Notes under the pieces: model-generated
What the model was told of the DNA's origin: nothing
The model's input: only the letters and a program-made list of their open reading frames with translations
Database searches by the model: none
Program-made: the position numbers and the translations under genes
Shown: positions 22,616-33,660 of the stretch, one piece after another
Layout: each line of letters starts with the position of its first letter
Position numbering within the stretch: the stretch's first letter is position 1
Assembly (NCBI RefSeq): GCF_004193775.1
Contig: NC_041016.1
Span: 36,791,334-36,855,333 of the forward strand
Length of the DNA: 64,000 nt
DNA from: Glycine soja
Taxonomy: Eukaryota; Streptophyta; Magnoliopsida; Fabales; Fabaceae
Direction of reading: 5' to 3'

Positions 22616-23762
22616 TGAAATTCTGATACTGGGGACAGATGTCGTACAGGATGTCACGACATCACGCTTCAGAACATGCAGATTATATGTGTCCGTATGA
22701 ACAGATTAAACAAGTAAATAACACAAGAGAATTGTTAACCCAGTTCGGTGCAACCTCACCTACATCTGGGGGCTACCAAGCCAGGGAGGAAATCCACTCT
22801 CAATAGTGTTAGTTCAAGGTCTAACAGCCCCTGTTTACAACCTTCTCACCTAACCACTACCCGTGCGATCTCTACCTAAGAGCCACTCTTAGATATGAGA
22901 ACCTCCGCTCACTCCCTCTCACTCACACTCCCGTGTTTACAATTAAGTCAAAGACACACCAGAGATCAACTCTGAACAAAAGAGATCAACTCTACACACT
23001 AGAGATCAACTCTAGACACAAGAGATCAACTCTACACACATAGGTCCAACACTTGATGTTAGGGTACCATCAAGGTGGCTCACAAAAGACTCAAGTCCCA
23101 AAAACTCACAAACTAACTCTTCAATCCCGGACTTGGTACAGAACTCGTGCAGCCTCCATGATTATATAGCAATTTGCGTTTCTGGGCTGCAACGGCTTGT
23201 GCTGGAGGAGATCTATCTTCTTCTGAAAAAATCTGCAGTTAAAGAACTAAAAGATAACTTTTGATCTTTTAGTTTGAATCTTTAATCTTTAATCTTTAAT
23301 CCCTGAACAAACTCTTCTACTTTGAAATTCGAACTTTAATGATCTTTTAATTCGTTCCTAAAGATAGATCTTCTAATCTCTTGCTATCTGCACAATAATC
23401 TGTTAAAGATATAACAGATTTATATGTCCAGTATTTTCGGGCCGGATGTCAGGACATCGTGTCCGACATCGTGGATCCTGCAGCTTCACTTCTGCACTTG
23501 ACTTTTATCTTGCATTGTACAGCAACTCCAGTATTCTCGGGCAGGATGTCAGGACATTGTATCCGACATCGTGGATCCTGCAACTTCAATTCTTCATTTG
23601 ACATTTTATCTTGCCTTGTGCATTGTGCAGCCCGATCTCATTCCTTGACATATCGTTGGACATCATGTGCAGCAACTCCAGCTTTCCTTCATTGTCTAAG
23701 TGCTTATGTTTTAACAAAATCTTAGCCAATCTTTTAAAGCTCAGTAGAGCTAAACACTAACA
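22616..23762 (-). repeat. SIRE1 copy A 3' LTR (left)
   Basis: TGAAATTCTG to ACTAACA on the plus strand. It has a minus-strand TATA box (CTATATAAT) at about 23161-23169. Short tandem repeats of AGAGATCAACTCTACACAC lie at 22960-23040. Three 26-bp dyads (GATGTC-N6-RATGTC-N2-GACATC) are at 22638-22663 (plus), 23445-23470 and 23545-23570 (minus). Confidence 0.93.
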
Positions 23763-24406
23763 ATCTCCCCCTTTGGCAAATTTTGTCTAAAACATACTTA
23801 GACACTTCCTGAGCAGGTACGAGCAGTTATGCAAGTGGGATCAGCAACTTCCATTATCAGAGTAATCAAGCACAGCGGAAATTCTTCAAGTTGCAAATCT
23901 ACAAGTCTTCTCCAGGATGTCAAGACATCTCTCGTGACATCAGCTTTCTGCTACTGCTCCCCCTGTCTTCATGCTTACTGCATCATCTTCTATCAGCTAC
24001 TAGTCTTTTCCAGGATGTCGAGACATCTCATGTGACATCCGCTATCTGCTCCCCCTGTCTTCATGCTCTTTACTGCAGCATCTTCTAGTAGCTTACATCA
24101 GTCGTCATCAGCAGCAGTCTCCCCCTCAAAATCGTGTACATACAACTCCCCCTCAAGGTCATGAATCATGCATACATCGTATCCTACTGCCATACATCTA
24201 CTATTGCATACATAGTATCCTATTACTCAAAATCATGCATAATAGCAAGCATAATACTATTACTCCCCCTTTTTAGACATAAATTTGGCAAAAGTAGGAT
24301 GCATGAAATTAATGTGCGAATATTACAGACCAATAACAATCAATTGTTCAAAGGGACATGCCCCTTTAGCTAATAAAAGTGAAAAGCAAACATAAGGGTC
24401 TGATGA
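23763..24406 (-). mobile_element. SIRE1 copy A 3' untranslated zone with multiple PPTs
   Basis: The tract GCCAAAGGGGGAGAT (minus, 23763-23777) touches the LTR and is the primary PPT. At least five more GGGGGAG runs on the minus strand appear at about 23957, 24051, 24121, 24147 and 24263, matching the multiple polypurine tracts known for Sireviruses. Two 26-bp dyads lie between them (23916-23941 and 24014-24039). No ORF of note. Confidence 0.85.
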
Positions 24407-26349
24407 TCATGGGGTGGCTTCAGAATCATCATCTGATTCTGTCTCTTCTGCTGCATCTTCCTCTTCCTCAGCAGCTTCTTCTTCTTCTTCAGCTGCTTCT
24501 CCTTCTTCCTCAGCTGCTTCTTCATCATCAATGCCATTCTCTGAGAGCCTTTCGATCAGCCGTTCCAGCTCCATTTTCTTCTCTGTGGTGGCTTTGATGG
24601 TTGTTTCCAGCACCTTGCATGTGTCCTTGAGTTCAGCAATCAAGGCATCCTTGGACACAGCACCTGAAGCAGCTTTCCCTGATGTCGAGACAATGTCTGG
24701 GACATGTGTCCCCTCAAACAATTTGTAATGCAGGGATAGAGGAGATTCTCTTTTCATCACAGAGTCAGTGTAGTTTAACATATTGGGATGCTGACTCAAC
24801 ATAATGCCACACAATACAGTAGGGAAGGCAATGGGTAATTTGACAGCAAATGATTCTGAATGCTTAACAGTTTGATCAAAAATATAGTTTCCAAAATTAA
24901 ATTTGGACTTGGTTCCAACAGCATACAGAAATTTACCCAAACCTGTGGCAACAGTGGAAGTATGATTGGTGGGAACCCAGTTTGCAGCTCCAATCCTGTG
25001 CAGAATTGCATACTTCACACTTAGCTTCCCTGCTGAAAGCTTCCCTTTCTTTGGCCAATGCTGGACTCGTTTGGCAGTGATTTCCTTGGCAATTTGATGC
25101 TCAGAAACATCAATATCTATCACTCCATCAGTAGGTCTGCCCAGATATTTGTTGATCACAGCAGGGGAGAATCTAACACACTTTCCTCTGACAAACACTC
25201 TTTGATAATCATCACTTTTTCTGTTTGATATGTCAGAGGGAATGTTGACAATCAATTCCCTGACTAGGCCTTCATAACAGTCTCCCAACTTGGTGACTGT
25301 CTTCAGTAGTCCAGCAGCCTTGATGAGGTCCATGGTCTCCTTGCAATCCAAGGCATCTCTTCCCAGTTCTCTTTCAACCGCAAGCCAGGCACCTTTCTTC
25401 CAGATTTCTTGGCCCTCTTAGATGTCGAGACATCTAGTTCGACATCATCATCAGAATCGGATGAGGAAATTTCTTTCCTTTTCTTGGAGGGGATAACAAC
25501 CTTGCTTCTTCTGGATGTGGCAGGAGTGATTGGAGTACTCTTCTTCTGTGCCATAGTCTTGATTCTTCCAGACCTCTTAAGGGGGGTTTTTCCCTTTCTG
25601 TTTTGAAGTCTTTCCGCAATGCCAGGTGCCAACCTGTTGGCAATGGGTTCTTCATCAGATTCGACTTCTTCCAGGTCAATGAGGTCACCTGGAGCAGTTT
25701 CTGGTGCCCGTGGTGCAGGAGTCTCCTCTGAGGCTTGATCCTCTTCTTCTGTTGATTCCTCTTCACTGGGTGAAGGGAGGGCTTCAGCATTTGGAGCGGA
25801 GGATGTTGGAACATCTTTCTCAGCATCAGGCACGGAAACACTTGGCGTGGAAGATGTTGGAACATCTTTCTCAGCATCAGGCACAGAAGCATCTTTCAGA
25901 ATGCTACTCACAATACTGCGGATTTTCTTGTCCATCTCCGTGTCTACTTCCCTAGGACTTGTTGCAGGGCTAGGGTTTTCAGCAATCTTCACTCCCTGTT
26001 GTCTTCTGGGAACCAGTTTCTCAGGGACTGAAGCTTGACCAGGAATTATTTGTATGGGTTGGATGTTGAATTCTGGTTGTTCCTGGTGCGGAGATGATGG
26101 TACAGCGGGTGAACCAGGAGCGGAAGTTTCTTTTGGTGAGGAAGCCATGGAAAAACAGAGCGTTTGGAATGATTTCGTAAATCTCAGAAAACTATTGGGA
26201 AAGGCTGGTGAAAACACGAATGCCAAGCAGATATAAATTTGAATGAAGAATGTAGAGGGGCGTGTGAGGCAACGGTCGAATTTGCTTTGTGGTGAACGTG
26301 CTATTAATGTTAAGTGATTCGTTTGGGCACGTTCAGATTGCAGTAGCTG
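24407..26349 (-). pseudogene. env-like: SIRE1 copy A env-like protein, frameshifted by an 85-bp deletion
   Basis: The frame is open from the pol UAG (26350) through an N-terminal leader to about 25390, giving a Pro/Ser-rich acidic part with two DAEKDVPTSS repeats and a basic patch (SKKRKEISSSDSDDD). Compared with copy B, 85 bp (copy B 60073-60157) are missing, so the frame shifts and soon ends at 25303. The remaining C-terminal half is open in the second frame from 25351 (MDCKETMDLI) to 24407, with GRPTDGVIDID, a Lys/Glu-rich coiled coil and a Glu/Ala tail. The product is called env-like because of its position and published SIRE1 work. I see no clear signal peptide or membrane span that would prove an envelope role. 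Confidence 0.88.
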
Positions 26350-26352
26350 CTA
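26344..26352 (-). promoter_or_regulatory. UAG CAG CTA stop-codon readthrough context (copy A)
   Basis: Gag-pol ends ...GAG GAA TTA TAG CAG CTA on the minus strand. UAG followed by CAR YYA is the readthrough context known from tobamoviruses and reported for SIRE1 env-like expression. The 41 codons after the UAG up to the env-like ORF are open in the same frame. Confidence 0.85.
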
Positions 26353-29300
26353 TAATTCCTCTAGCAGACAAATGCCCAGCTTGCCCCTCAGTTTTTCAAA
26401 CTGATTTGCATCCAAAGCCTTTGTGAAAATATCTGCTATTTGTTCCTCAGTGTCAACATGCTTCAGTGTGATCACTTTATCATCAACAAGATCTCTGATA
26501 TAGTGATGTCTAATGTCAATGTGCTTGGTTCTGCTGTGTTGAACAGGATTTTTAGAAATATTAATAGCACTCATGTTGTCACAGTACAATGTCATGACAT
26601 CTTGTTCGACATTGTACTCCTTCAGCATCTGCTTCATCCAAACTAGCTGTGAACAGCTGCTTCCTGCTGCAATATACTCGGCTTCTGCTGTAGATAGGGA
26701 CACACAGTTCTGCTTCTTGCTGAACCATGAAATAAGATTGTTTCCCAAATAGAAGCATCCACCAGAAGTGCTTTTTCTGTCATCTGCACTTCCAGCCCAA
26801 TCAGCATCACAATACCCAACCAGCATTGAATTTGAACAATGACAGTACATAATCCCATAGTCACTAGTGCCATTTACATATTTCAGAATTCTCTTTACTT
26901 GATTCAAGTGACTTATCTTGGGATTGGCTTGATATCTTGCACAAACACCCACTGCATAGGTGATGTCGGGTCTGCTAGCTGTTAAATATAGTAAGCTCCC
27001 TATCATGCTTCTGTACAGGCTTTGATCAACACTGGTCCCTGCTTCATCTTTTGACAGCTTCAAGTGAGTAGGTGCAGGTGTTCTTTTATGGCTGGCATTC
27101 TCCATCCCAAACTTCTTGACAATGTTCTTTGTATACTTGCTCTGTGAGAGGAATATGGAGTCTTCCATCTGCTTCACTTGGAGTCCCAGAAAATAAGTCA
27201 GCTCTCCAACAAGACTCATCTCAAATTCATATTGCATCTGTTGAACAAAATGTCGAAGCATCTCATTCGACATCCCTCCAAACACAATGTCATCAACATA
27301 TATCTGTGCTATCATCAAGTTTTCAGCATCTTGCTTGACAAAGAGAGTCTTGTCAATTCCTCCCTTCCTATACCCTTGCTGAGTTAGGAACTCTGTTAGC
27401 CTTTCATACCAAGCTCTTGGAGCTTGCTTCAATCTATAGAGAGCCTTCTTGAGCCTGTATACATGATCTGGATGAGTTGGATCTACAAATCCCTTTGGCT
27501 GCTCCACATAGACTTCTTCATTCAGGTATCCATTCAGAAATGCGCTCTTCACATCCATCTGGTACAGCTTGAATTTGAGGATGCAAGCCACACCAAGTAA
27601 TAATCTGATGGACTCAAGTCTAGCAACTGGGGCAAAGGTCTCATCAAAGTCTACACCTTCAATCTGAGTGTAGCCTTGAGCAACCAGTCTGGCCTTGTTT
27701 CTGGTTATGACACCTTCTTCATTGGTTTTGTTCTTGAAGATCCACTTGGTGCCAATCACATTAGTTCCCTCGGGTCTCGGAACTAGCTCCCAGACTTCAT
27801 TCCTTTTAAATTGCTCCAATTCTTCTTGCATAGCATTGATCCAGAACTCATCAGTCAGTGCCTCTTTCACATTCTTGGGCTCAATTCTGGAGACAAAGCA
27901 GGAGTTGGAGACAATCTCAATCTCCCTTGATCTTGTAGTGACTCCTCTGTTTGGATCTCCTATAATCAGCTCCTTGGGGTGCATCTTCTGGATTCTAATG
28001 GAGGGTCTCTTGTCAGGTTGGTTGATGTTTGAATCATCTGTAGCAGGATCAGAGTTTTCTGCATTTTCTCCACTTTTAGCTGCATCTGCTACATTGTCTC
28101 CCGATGTTCTGACATCTTCTTCGACATCCTTCTTTCTTGCTGGAGTTAGATCATCAACAACCACATTGATGGATTCCATCACAGTTCTGGTTCTGGAATT
28201 GAATACTCTATATGCTCTGCTGTTTGTAGAGTATCCCAGGAATATTCCTGCATCACTCTTGGGATCCATCTTTCTCCTTTGCTCTCTATCTGCCAAAATG
28301 TAACATGGACTTCCAAAGATGTGGAAGTGCTTGACAGTTGGCTTCCTCCCTTTCCAGATTTCATACAGAGTGGTTGGAGTCCCTCTTCTAAGTGTGACTC
28401 TGTTGTGGATGTAGCATGCTGTGTTCATGGCTTCAGCCCAGAGATTATAGGGAAGTTCTTTGGCATGAAGCATGACCCTAGCAGCCTCTTGCAAAGTCCT
28501 GTTTTTCCTCTCAACTATCCCATTCTGTTGTGGTGTAATGGCTGCAGAGAACTCATGAGTGATGCCTTCAGATGTGCAGAATTCAGTGAACCTGCTGTTT
28601 TCAAATTCTCTGCCATGGTCACTCCTGATTCTCTTGATGACACAGTCTTTTTCTCTTAGACTCAACTCTTTGAATACTTCAAAGATTTCTGATTTCTCTC
28701 TGATAAAGTTGACCCAGGTAAATCTGGAGAAATCATCCACAACAACATAGGCATACCTCTTTCCTCCAAGGCTTTCAACCTGCATAGGCCCCATCAAATC
28801 CATGTGGAGTAGTTCCAGCACCCTGGAAGTGGTCTGATGTTGAAGCTTCTGGTGGGACATCTTGACTTGCTTTCCAATCTGACATTCACCACAGATTCTG
28901 CCTTCTTCTATTTTGAGATTGGGGATGCCTCTAACAGCACCTTTGTCAATGATTTTCTTCATGCCTCTTAAGTGCAGATGTCCAAATCTTTGATGCCATA
29001 ATTTGACTTCATCTTCTTTGGAGGATAGACATGTGGAGGAGTAGCTGGTTTCTTGGGGTGTCCATAGGTAGCAGTTGTCCTTTGATCTGCTGCCCTTCAT
29101 TAGAACTTCACTCTTCTCATTTGTCACCAAGCATTCTGACTTTGTGAAGTTTACATTGAATCCTTCATCACACAGCTGACTGATGCTGATCAAGTTTGCA
29201 GTCAGTCCCTTCACCAGCAGTACTTTGTTCAGACTAGGAAGTCCATTATGAACTAGCTTTCCCATTCCAATGATCTTTCCTTTAGAGCCATCTCCAAATG

Positions 29301-31065
29301 TCACATAACTAGTGGAGCAGGGCTCAATGTTCACCAGGAATTCTTTAACTCCTGTCATGTGTCTGGAACAGCCGCTATCTAGGTACCAATCTTCCTTAGC
29401 TGATGCTCTAAGTGAAGTATGAACAACAAGACTGACAATCTTGTGTTTTGGAACCCACATCATCTTCTTTCTGCTACTTTGAGTTCCATGATGTGGATGG
29501 CCATGTAGATGATAGCAAAAGGGCTTTATGTGACCATACTTGCCACAGTAGTGACACCTCCACTTCTTTCTTTTGCTCTTTTTCTGCTGCGTTCCATGAT
29601 GTCGAGACCGATGTTGTGACATCGTGGCTCCAGTGCTGGTTTTGGCAGGAACAAATTCTGTCATGGTTTTTCTGCCAGCAGATTTACTATTAAGCCCAAG
29701 TCCTCTCTGGTCTCCAACATTCTTCCCAAGCTGTAGCACCTCATCAAGCATATCTGAGCCTTTATTCAACATCTTTATTGATTTGGTCATGTTTTCCAGT
29801 TTAGAGTTCAGAAAACCGACTTCTCCTTTAAGCTCAGAGATCTCCTCTTTATGTGCCTTCTTCTCAGCCTCCAGATCTGCAATGACCTTCTTCAGTTGTG
29901 CTTCTTGCTGAAGAATCTTCTCACTTTTGATGCATAGTTCTCTATAGGATGTAGCAAGCTCATCAAAAGTGATTTCACTGTCTGTATCACTTGAATCTTC
30001 AGCAGATTCAAATCTCCCAGTGAGTGCATTCACATCTCTGTCAGAGTCACTTTCTTGTTCACTCTCTGTATCAGATCGACATACAGAAAGTCCTTTCCTC
30101 TGCTTCTTGAGATGAGTGGGGCATTCAGCTATGATGTGTCCATAGCCTTCACACCCATGGCATTGAATTCCTTTGCTGTGACTGGGCTTTACATCTGATC
30201 TTTTCTGGTTTTTACTGCCTTTCCTGATGTCGAAAGGGATGTTCTGGACATGTGGTTTCTGCCTCTTGTCCATTCTGTTCAGCACTTTGTTGAACTGCTT
30301 TCCAAGGAGCACAACTGCCTTAGTCAGACCTTCATCAGTATCCAGGTCATACTCATCTTCATCTCCTTCATCATTGGACACGAAAGCCAGATTCTTGCTC
30401 TTCTTTTCAGCCCTATCCGAGAGTCCTAACTCAAAGGTTTGAAGGGAACCAATGAGTTCATCTACTCTCATGTTGCAAATGTCTTGGGCCTCCTCTATTG
30501 CAGTGACTTTCATGTCAAATCTCTTAGGCAAGGATCTGAGGATCTTTCTCACCAGCTTTTCGTCTGTCATCTTTTCTCCCAAGGCAGTGCAAGCATTGGC
30601 AATTTCAAGAATGTTCATGTGGAAGTCATGAATACATTCTTCCTCCTTCATCTTCAGATTTTCGAATTTTGTGGCCAATAGTTGCAATCTGGACATCTTC
30701 ACTTTGGAGGTTCCTTCATGAGTGGTTTTCAGGATCTCCCATGCATCCTTGGCCACTGTGCAAGTGTTGATCAGTCTGAAGATGTTCTTGTCAACTCCAT
30801 TGAATAGAGCATTCAAAGCTTTGGAGTTTCCAAGTGCCAATTCGTCTTCTTCTTTAGTCCAGTCTTCTTCTGGCTTCAATTCTTCAGTGGGCTTTCCTTC
30901 TGTGTCCAGCATCTTGGGATGTTCCCAGCCTTTGATGACAGCTTTCCAGGTTCTGCTATCCAGTGATTTGAGAAAGGCCACCATTCTTGCTTTCCAGTAT
31001 TCATAGTTGGTTCCATCAAGAATTGGTGGTCTGTTCACTGGTCCTCCTTCTTTCTCCATGTTCAT
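26350..31065 (-). CDS. gag-pol: SIRE1 copy A Gag-Pol polyprotein, intact (1571 aa)
   Basis: One open frame encodes all replication functions of a Ty1-copia (Sirevirus) element. The order is: Gag N-terminus with [12 protein letters not shown]; a CCHC knuckle [14 protein letters not shown] (about residue 300); an acidic, coiled-coil stretch (about 330-440); a second knuckle [14 protein letters not shown] (about 505); protease [13 protein letters not shown] (about 560); integrase zinc region [10 protein letters not shown]...CGECQ (about 690); core [18 protein letters not shown] and [12 protein letters not shown] with YVDDIVFGG (about 1255); and RNase H with [16 protein letters not shown] and CDNMSAI. 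It lacks three residues present in copy B near SLRLQREKD, with the frame kept. The ATG lies about 45 bases after the primer-binding site. The catalytic residues I could check are all present. Confidence 0.95.
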   Translation of the reverse strand: MNMEKEGGPVNRPPILDGTNYEYWKARMVAFLKSLDSRTWKAVIKGWEHPKMLDTEGKPTEELKPEEDWTKEEDELALGNSKALNALFNGVDKNIFRLINTCTVAKDAWEILKTTHEGTSKVKMSRLQLLATKFENLKMKEEECIHDFHMNILEIANACTALGEKMTDEKLVRKILRSLPKRFDMKVTAIEEAQDICNMRVDELIGSLQTFELGLSDRAEKKSKNLAFVSNDEGDEDEYDLDTDEGLTKAVVLLGKQFNKVLNRMDKRQKPHVQNIPFDIRKGSKNQKRSDVKPSHSKGIQCHGCEGYGHIIAECPTHLKKQRKGLSVCRSDTESEQESDSDRDVNALTGRFESAEDSSDTDSEITFDELATSYRELCIKSEKILQQEAQLKKVIADLEAEKKAHKEEISELKGEVGFLNSKLENMTKSIKMLNKGSDMLDEVLQLGKNVGDQRGLGLNSKSAGRKTMTEFVPAKTSTGATMSQHRSRHHGTQQKKSKRKKWRCHYCGKYGHIKPFCYHLHGHPHHGTQSSRKKMMWVPKHKIVSLVVHTSLRASAKEDWYLDSGCSRHMTGVKEFLVNIEPCSTSYVTFGDGSKGKIIGMGKLVHNGLPSLNKVLLVKGLTANLISISQLCDEGFNVNFTKSECLVTNEKSEVLMKGSRSKDNCYLWTPQETSYSSTCLSSKEDEVKLWHQRFGHLHLRGMKKIIDKGAVRGIPNLKIEEGRICGECQIGKQVKMSHQKLQHQTTSRVLELLHMDLMGPMQVESLGGKRYAYVVVDDFSRFTWVNFIREKSEIFEVFKELSLREKDCVIKRIRSDHGREFENSRFTEFCTSEGITHEFSAAITPQQNGIVERKNRTLQEAARVMLHAKELPYNLWAEAMNTACYIHNRVTLRRGTPTTLYEIWKGRKPTVKHFHIFGSPCYILADREQRRKMDPKSDAGIFLGYSTNSRAYRVFNSRTRTVMESINVVVDDLTPARKKDVEEDVRTSGDNVADAAKSGENAENSDPATDDSNINQPDKRPSIRIQKMHPKELIIGDPNRGVTTRSREIEIVSNSCFVSRIEPKNVKEALTDEFWINAMQEELEQFKRNEVWELVPRPEGTNVIGTKWIFKNKTNEEGVITRNKARLVAQGYTQIEGVDFDETFAPVARLESIRLLLGVACILKFKLYQMDVKSAFLNGYLNEEVYVEQPKGFVDPTHPDHVYRLKKALYRLKQAPRAWYERLTEFLTQQGYRKGGIDKTLFVKQDAENLMIAQIYVDDIVFGGMSNEMLRHFVQQMQYEFEMSLVGELTYFLGLQVKQMEDSIFLSQSKYTKNIVKKFGMENASHKRTPAPTHLKLSKDEAGTSVDQSLYRSMIGSLLYLTASRPDITYAVGVCARYQANPKISHLNQVKRILKYVNGTSDYGIMYCHCSNSMLVGYCDADWAGSADDRKSTSGGCFYLGNNLISWFSKKQNCVSLSTAEAEYIAAGSSCSQLVWMKQMLKEYNVEQDVMTLYCDNMSAINISKNPVQHSRTKHIDIRHHYIRDLVDDKVITLKHVDTEEQIADIFTKALDANQFEKLRGKLGICLLEEL

Positions 31066-31108
31066 CAGAATTTATCTCCCTAGATCTCACTCAGTGATTT
31101 CGAGTGTT

Positions 31109-31120
31109 GCTCTGATACCA
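31109..31120 (-). other. SIRE1 copy A primer-binding site
   Basis: The minus strand reads TGGTATCAGAGC, complementary to the 3' end of initiator tRNA-Met, two bases inside the 5' LTR. Confidence 0.9.
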
Positions 31121-31122
31121 AT

Positions 31123-32269
31123 TGAAATTCTGATACTGGGGACAGATGTCATACAGGATGTCACGACATCACGCTTCAGAACATGCAGATTATATGTGTC
31201 CGTATGAACAGATTAAACAAGTAAATAACACAAGAGAATTGTTAACCCAGTTCGGTGCAACCTCACCTACATCTGGGGGCTACCAAGCCAGGGAGGAAAT
31301 CCACTCTCAATAGTGTTAGTTCAAGGTCTAACAGCCCCTGTTTACAACCTTCTCACCTAACCACTACCCGTGCGATCTCTACCTAAGAGCCACTCTTAGA
31401 TATGAGAACCTCCGCTCACTCCCTCTCACTCACACTCCCGTGTTTACAATTAAGTCAAAGACACACCAGAGATCAACTCTGAACAAAAGAGATCAACTCT
31501 ACACACTAGAGATCAACTCTAGACACAAGAGATCAACTCTACACACATAGGTCCAACACTTGATGTTAGGGTACCATCAAGGTGGCTCACAAAAGACTCA
31601 AGTCCCAAAAACTCACAAACTAACTCTTCAATCCCGGACTTGGTACAGAACTCGTGCAGCCTCCATGATTATATAGCAATTTGCGTTTCTGGGCTGCAAC
31701 GGCTTGTGCTGGAGGAGATCTATCTTCTTCTGAAAAAATCTGCAGTTAAAGAACTAAAAGATAACTTTTGATCTTTTAGTTTGAATCTTTAATCTTTAAT
31801 CTTTAATCCCTGAACGAACTCTTCTACTTTGAAATTCGAACTTTAATGATCTTTTAATTCGTTCCTAAAGATAGATCTTCTAATCTCTTGCTATCTGCAC
31901 AATAATCTGTTAAAGATATAACAGATTTATATGTCCAGTATTTTCGGGCCGGATGTCAGGACATCGTGTCCGACATCGTGGATCCTGCAGCTTCACTTCT
32001 GCACTTGACTTTTATCTTGCATTGTACAGCAACTCCAGTATTCTCGGGCAGGATGTCAGGACATTGTATCCGACATCGTGGATCCTGCAACTTCAATTCT
32101 TCATTTGACATTTTATCTTGCCTTGTGCATTGTGCAGCCCGATCTCATTCCTTGACATATCGTTGGACATCATGTGCAGCAACTCCAGCTTTCCTTCATT
32201 GTCTAAGTGCTTATGTTTTAACAAAATCTTAGCCAATCTTTTAAAGCTCAGTAGAGCTAAACACTAACA
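31123..32269 (-). repeat. SIRE1 copy A 5' LTR (right)
   Basis: 1147 bp, nearly identical to 22616-23762. The dyads are at 31145-31170, 31952-31977 and 32052-32077. The LTR is followed by the AGTGT target copy and the rest of the Athila-like LTR. Confidence 0.93.
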
Positions 32270-33110
32270 AGTGTTTATTTCGTTTTGGGCCAGAATAATG
32301 TAATAGGGCCCAGTGACTTTGAGTGACCCTTATAAATAGAAGCCTTGGGATTCATGTAAAAGGGGATTCCATTATTCAGAGCAGAGGGTTTTAGGGTTTT
32401 ACGTTTTTAGCTTTGGATTACTATTCACGTAAGGCATTTTTTCATTTTTCTGCTTTCAATTGCAATTTCATTTTTTTTTTCTGTTCCTTCTTCTAGTTTC
32501 ATATGTTTTCTGCCTTTAGCTTCATTTACGTTTCTATTTTTGTTGAACTTATGGAAGGCTAAATTCCTAGTGTTGTTTCCCTCTGAGGATGAAGCATAAT
32601 TCTCTTTGAGGTTCTGTTTTTAATGTTGCTCTCCTATCGGTTGTCCCTTCACCAATTAACCCACATGTGTTCTGTTAATCTGTGCATGCTTCGTGTTCGA
32701 TTAATTGCCTCTGTGCTTAAATTGCGTTCGTGCCTAATGAACAAGGGGTTAATTGGTGTATGTGTTGCTTAATCACATATTGACAACCCTAAGTTGATTT
32801 TCACTTAGTAAATTAAATTAAGGTTGGATTAAATGGTTAATTGCTAGGGGTGAAATCCTCATAACCTAGGATAAGAGAATGACTTCTGAATCAGAGAAAA
32901 CAACACATTTTTACTATTATTAATTTTGTATTCCAATCTGCTTGTTCTTAAATTCACAAAACAAACACAACCCCCCCTCCCCCGATTGTTACTGTTACTG
33001 CAAGTATATTATGAACATTTGGTTTATCATTGCTCGTTGGGAAACGACCTAGGATCACTTCCTATTTACTGCATTTTAATGTTTATTTGATTCGGGTACG
33101 GCCTCGATCA
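32270..33110 (+). repeat. Athila-like 3' LTR, second part
   Basis: This continues the LTR broken at 22615, collinear with 13962-14789, including TTATAAATAG at about 32331 and the end CTCGATCA at 33110. The target copy TCTAG (33111-33115) and Tekay RT follow. Confidence 0.9.
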
Positions 33111-33115
33111 TCTAG

Positions 33116-33354
33116 GCAAAAGGTACTTATTCTTAATCATCACCTTATTCAATTGGCGGTAGTCTACACACAACCTCATGGTCCCATCTTTCTTCTTTAC
33201 TAACAACACTGGTGCTCCCCATGGAGACACACTGGGTCTCACAAACTGCTTCTCCAACAACTCCTCTAGCTGTTTCTTAAGCTCGGCTAACTCTATAGGA
33301 GACATCCTATAAGGGGCTATGGATATGGCTCCAGCACCAGGTAATAAGTCTTTG

Positions 33355-33403
<49 letters not shown>

Positions 33404-33660
33404 GTAGACTGGATATATCCTCAGGGAACACTTCAGGAAACTCTCTGACAACTGGGAGGTCACACATGGAAACCTTCGTCTCTATTTCTAGGTTAGAAAA
33501 GATCATGTACACTTGAGCATCTTTTTTTAAAGATGTCACAACTTGGTTGGCAGAGATGAACATCACATCCTTACTCACTCTAGAACCATCAAACACCACA
33601 GCTTTATCAAAACAGTTTAACAAGACATGGTTGGAAGCTAACTAGTCCATTCCCAGAATA
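33116..33660 (-). pseudogene. Tekay pol: linker and N-terminal reverse transcriptase with a (GA)20 expansion
   Basis: Read from 33660 down: ILGMD, a stop where Trp is usual, then [37 protein letters not shown], a run of Arg-Glu repeats, [33 protein letters not shown] and [11 protein letters not shown], ending KYLLPR at the Athila insertion. The piece joins in frame to 13684 once that insertion is ignored. The Arg-Glu run comes from a 40-bp TC/GA microsatellite at 33361-33400 that happens to keep the frame. The protein start at about 33660 is where the LTR fragment lies; roughly 60 bp of the protease-RT linker appear to be missing. Confidence 0.85.

Larger units (their letters stand above)
22616..32269 (-). 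mobile_element. SIRE1-type Sirevirus copy A, full length (9654 bp)
   Basis: LTRs of 1147 bp lie at 22616-23762 and 31123-32269, with TSD AGTGT at 22611-22615 and 32270-32274. The minus-strand order is LTR, tRNA-Met primer-binding site, gag-pol in one frame, UAG, env-like frame, PPT array, LTR. I saw about two differences between the LTRs (22644/31151 and near 23311/31819). With the often-used rate of 1.3e-8 per site per year this implies well under 0.1 million years; the rate is an assumption. Gag-pol is open throughout, but the env-like part is broken by an 85-bp deletion. Confidence 0.93.
13690..33110 (+). mobile_element. Athila-like Ty3-gypsy element, about 9.8 kb, carrying a nested SIRE1
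   Basis: The ends are TGATGTGCC and CTCGATCA, flanked by TCTAG at 13685-13689 and 33111-33115 inside Tekay RT. Taking out SIRE1 and its target copy (9659 bp) leaves 9762 bp with two LTRs of about 1.1 kb. The tRNA-Asp type primer-binding site, the protease DLGA motif and the gag-pol order place it with Athila; soybean has described relatives such as Diaspora and Calypso, but I cannot say which. There is no env-like ORF. Its LTRs differ by about 4 percent by eye, mostly C/T changes, and pol is full of stops, so it is old and dead. Confidence 0.85.

Noticed and set aside
24407..25351. The 314-aa ORF beginning MDCKETMDLI as a stand-alone gene.
   Set aside because: It is the C-terminal half of the SIRE1 env-like region after a frameshifting 85-bp deletion; copy B has the full frame.
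27695..28303. Plus-strand ORF of 202 aa (and its twin at 62516-63124).
   Set aside because: It is antisense to the SIRE1 pol; the twin simply follows the second pol copy.
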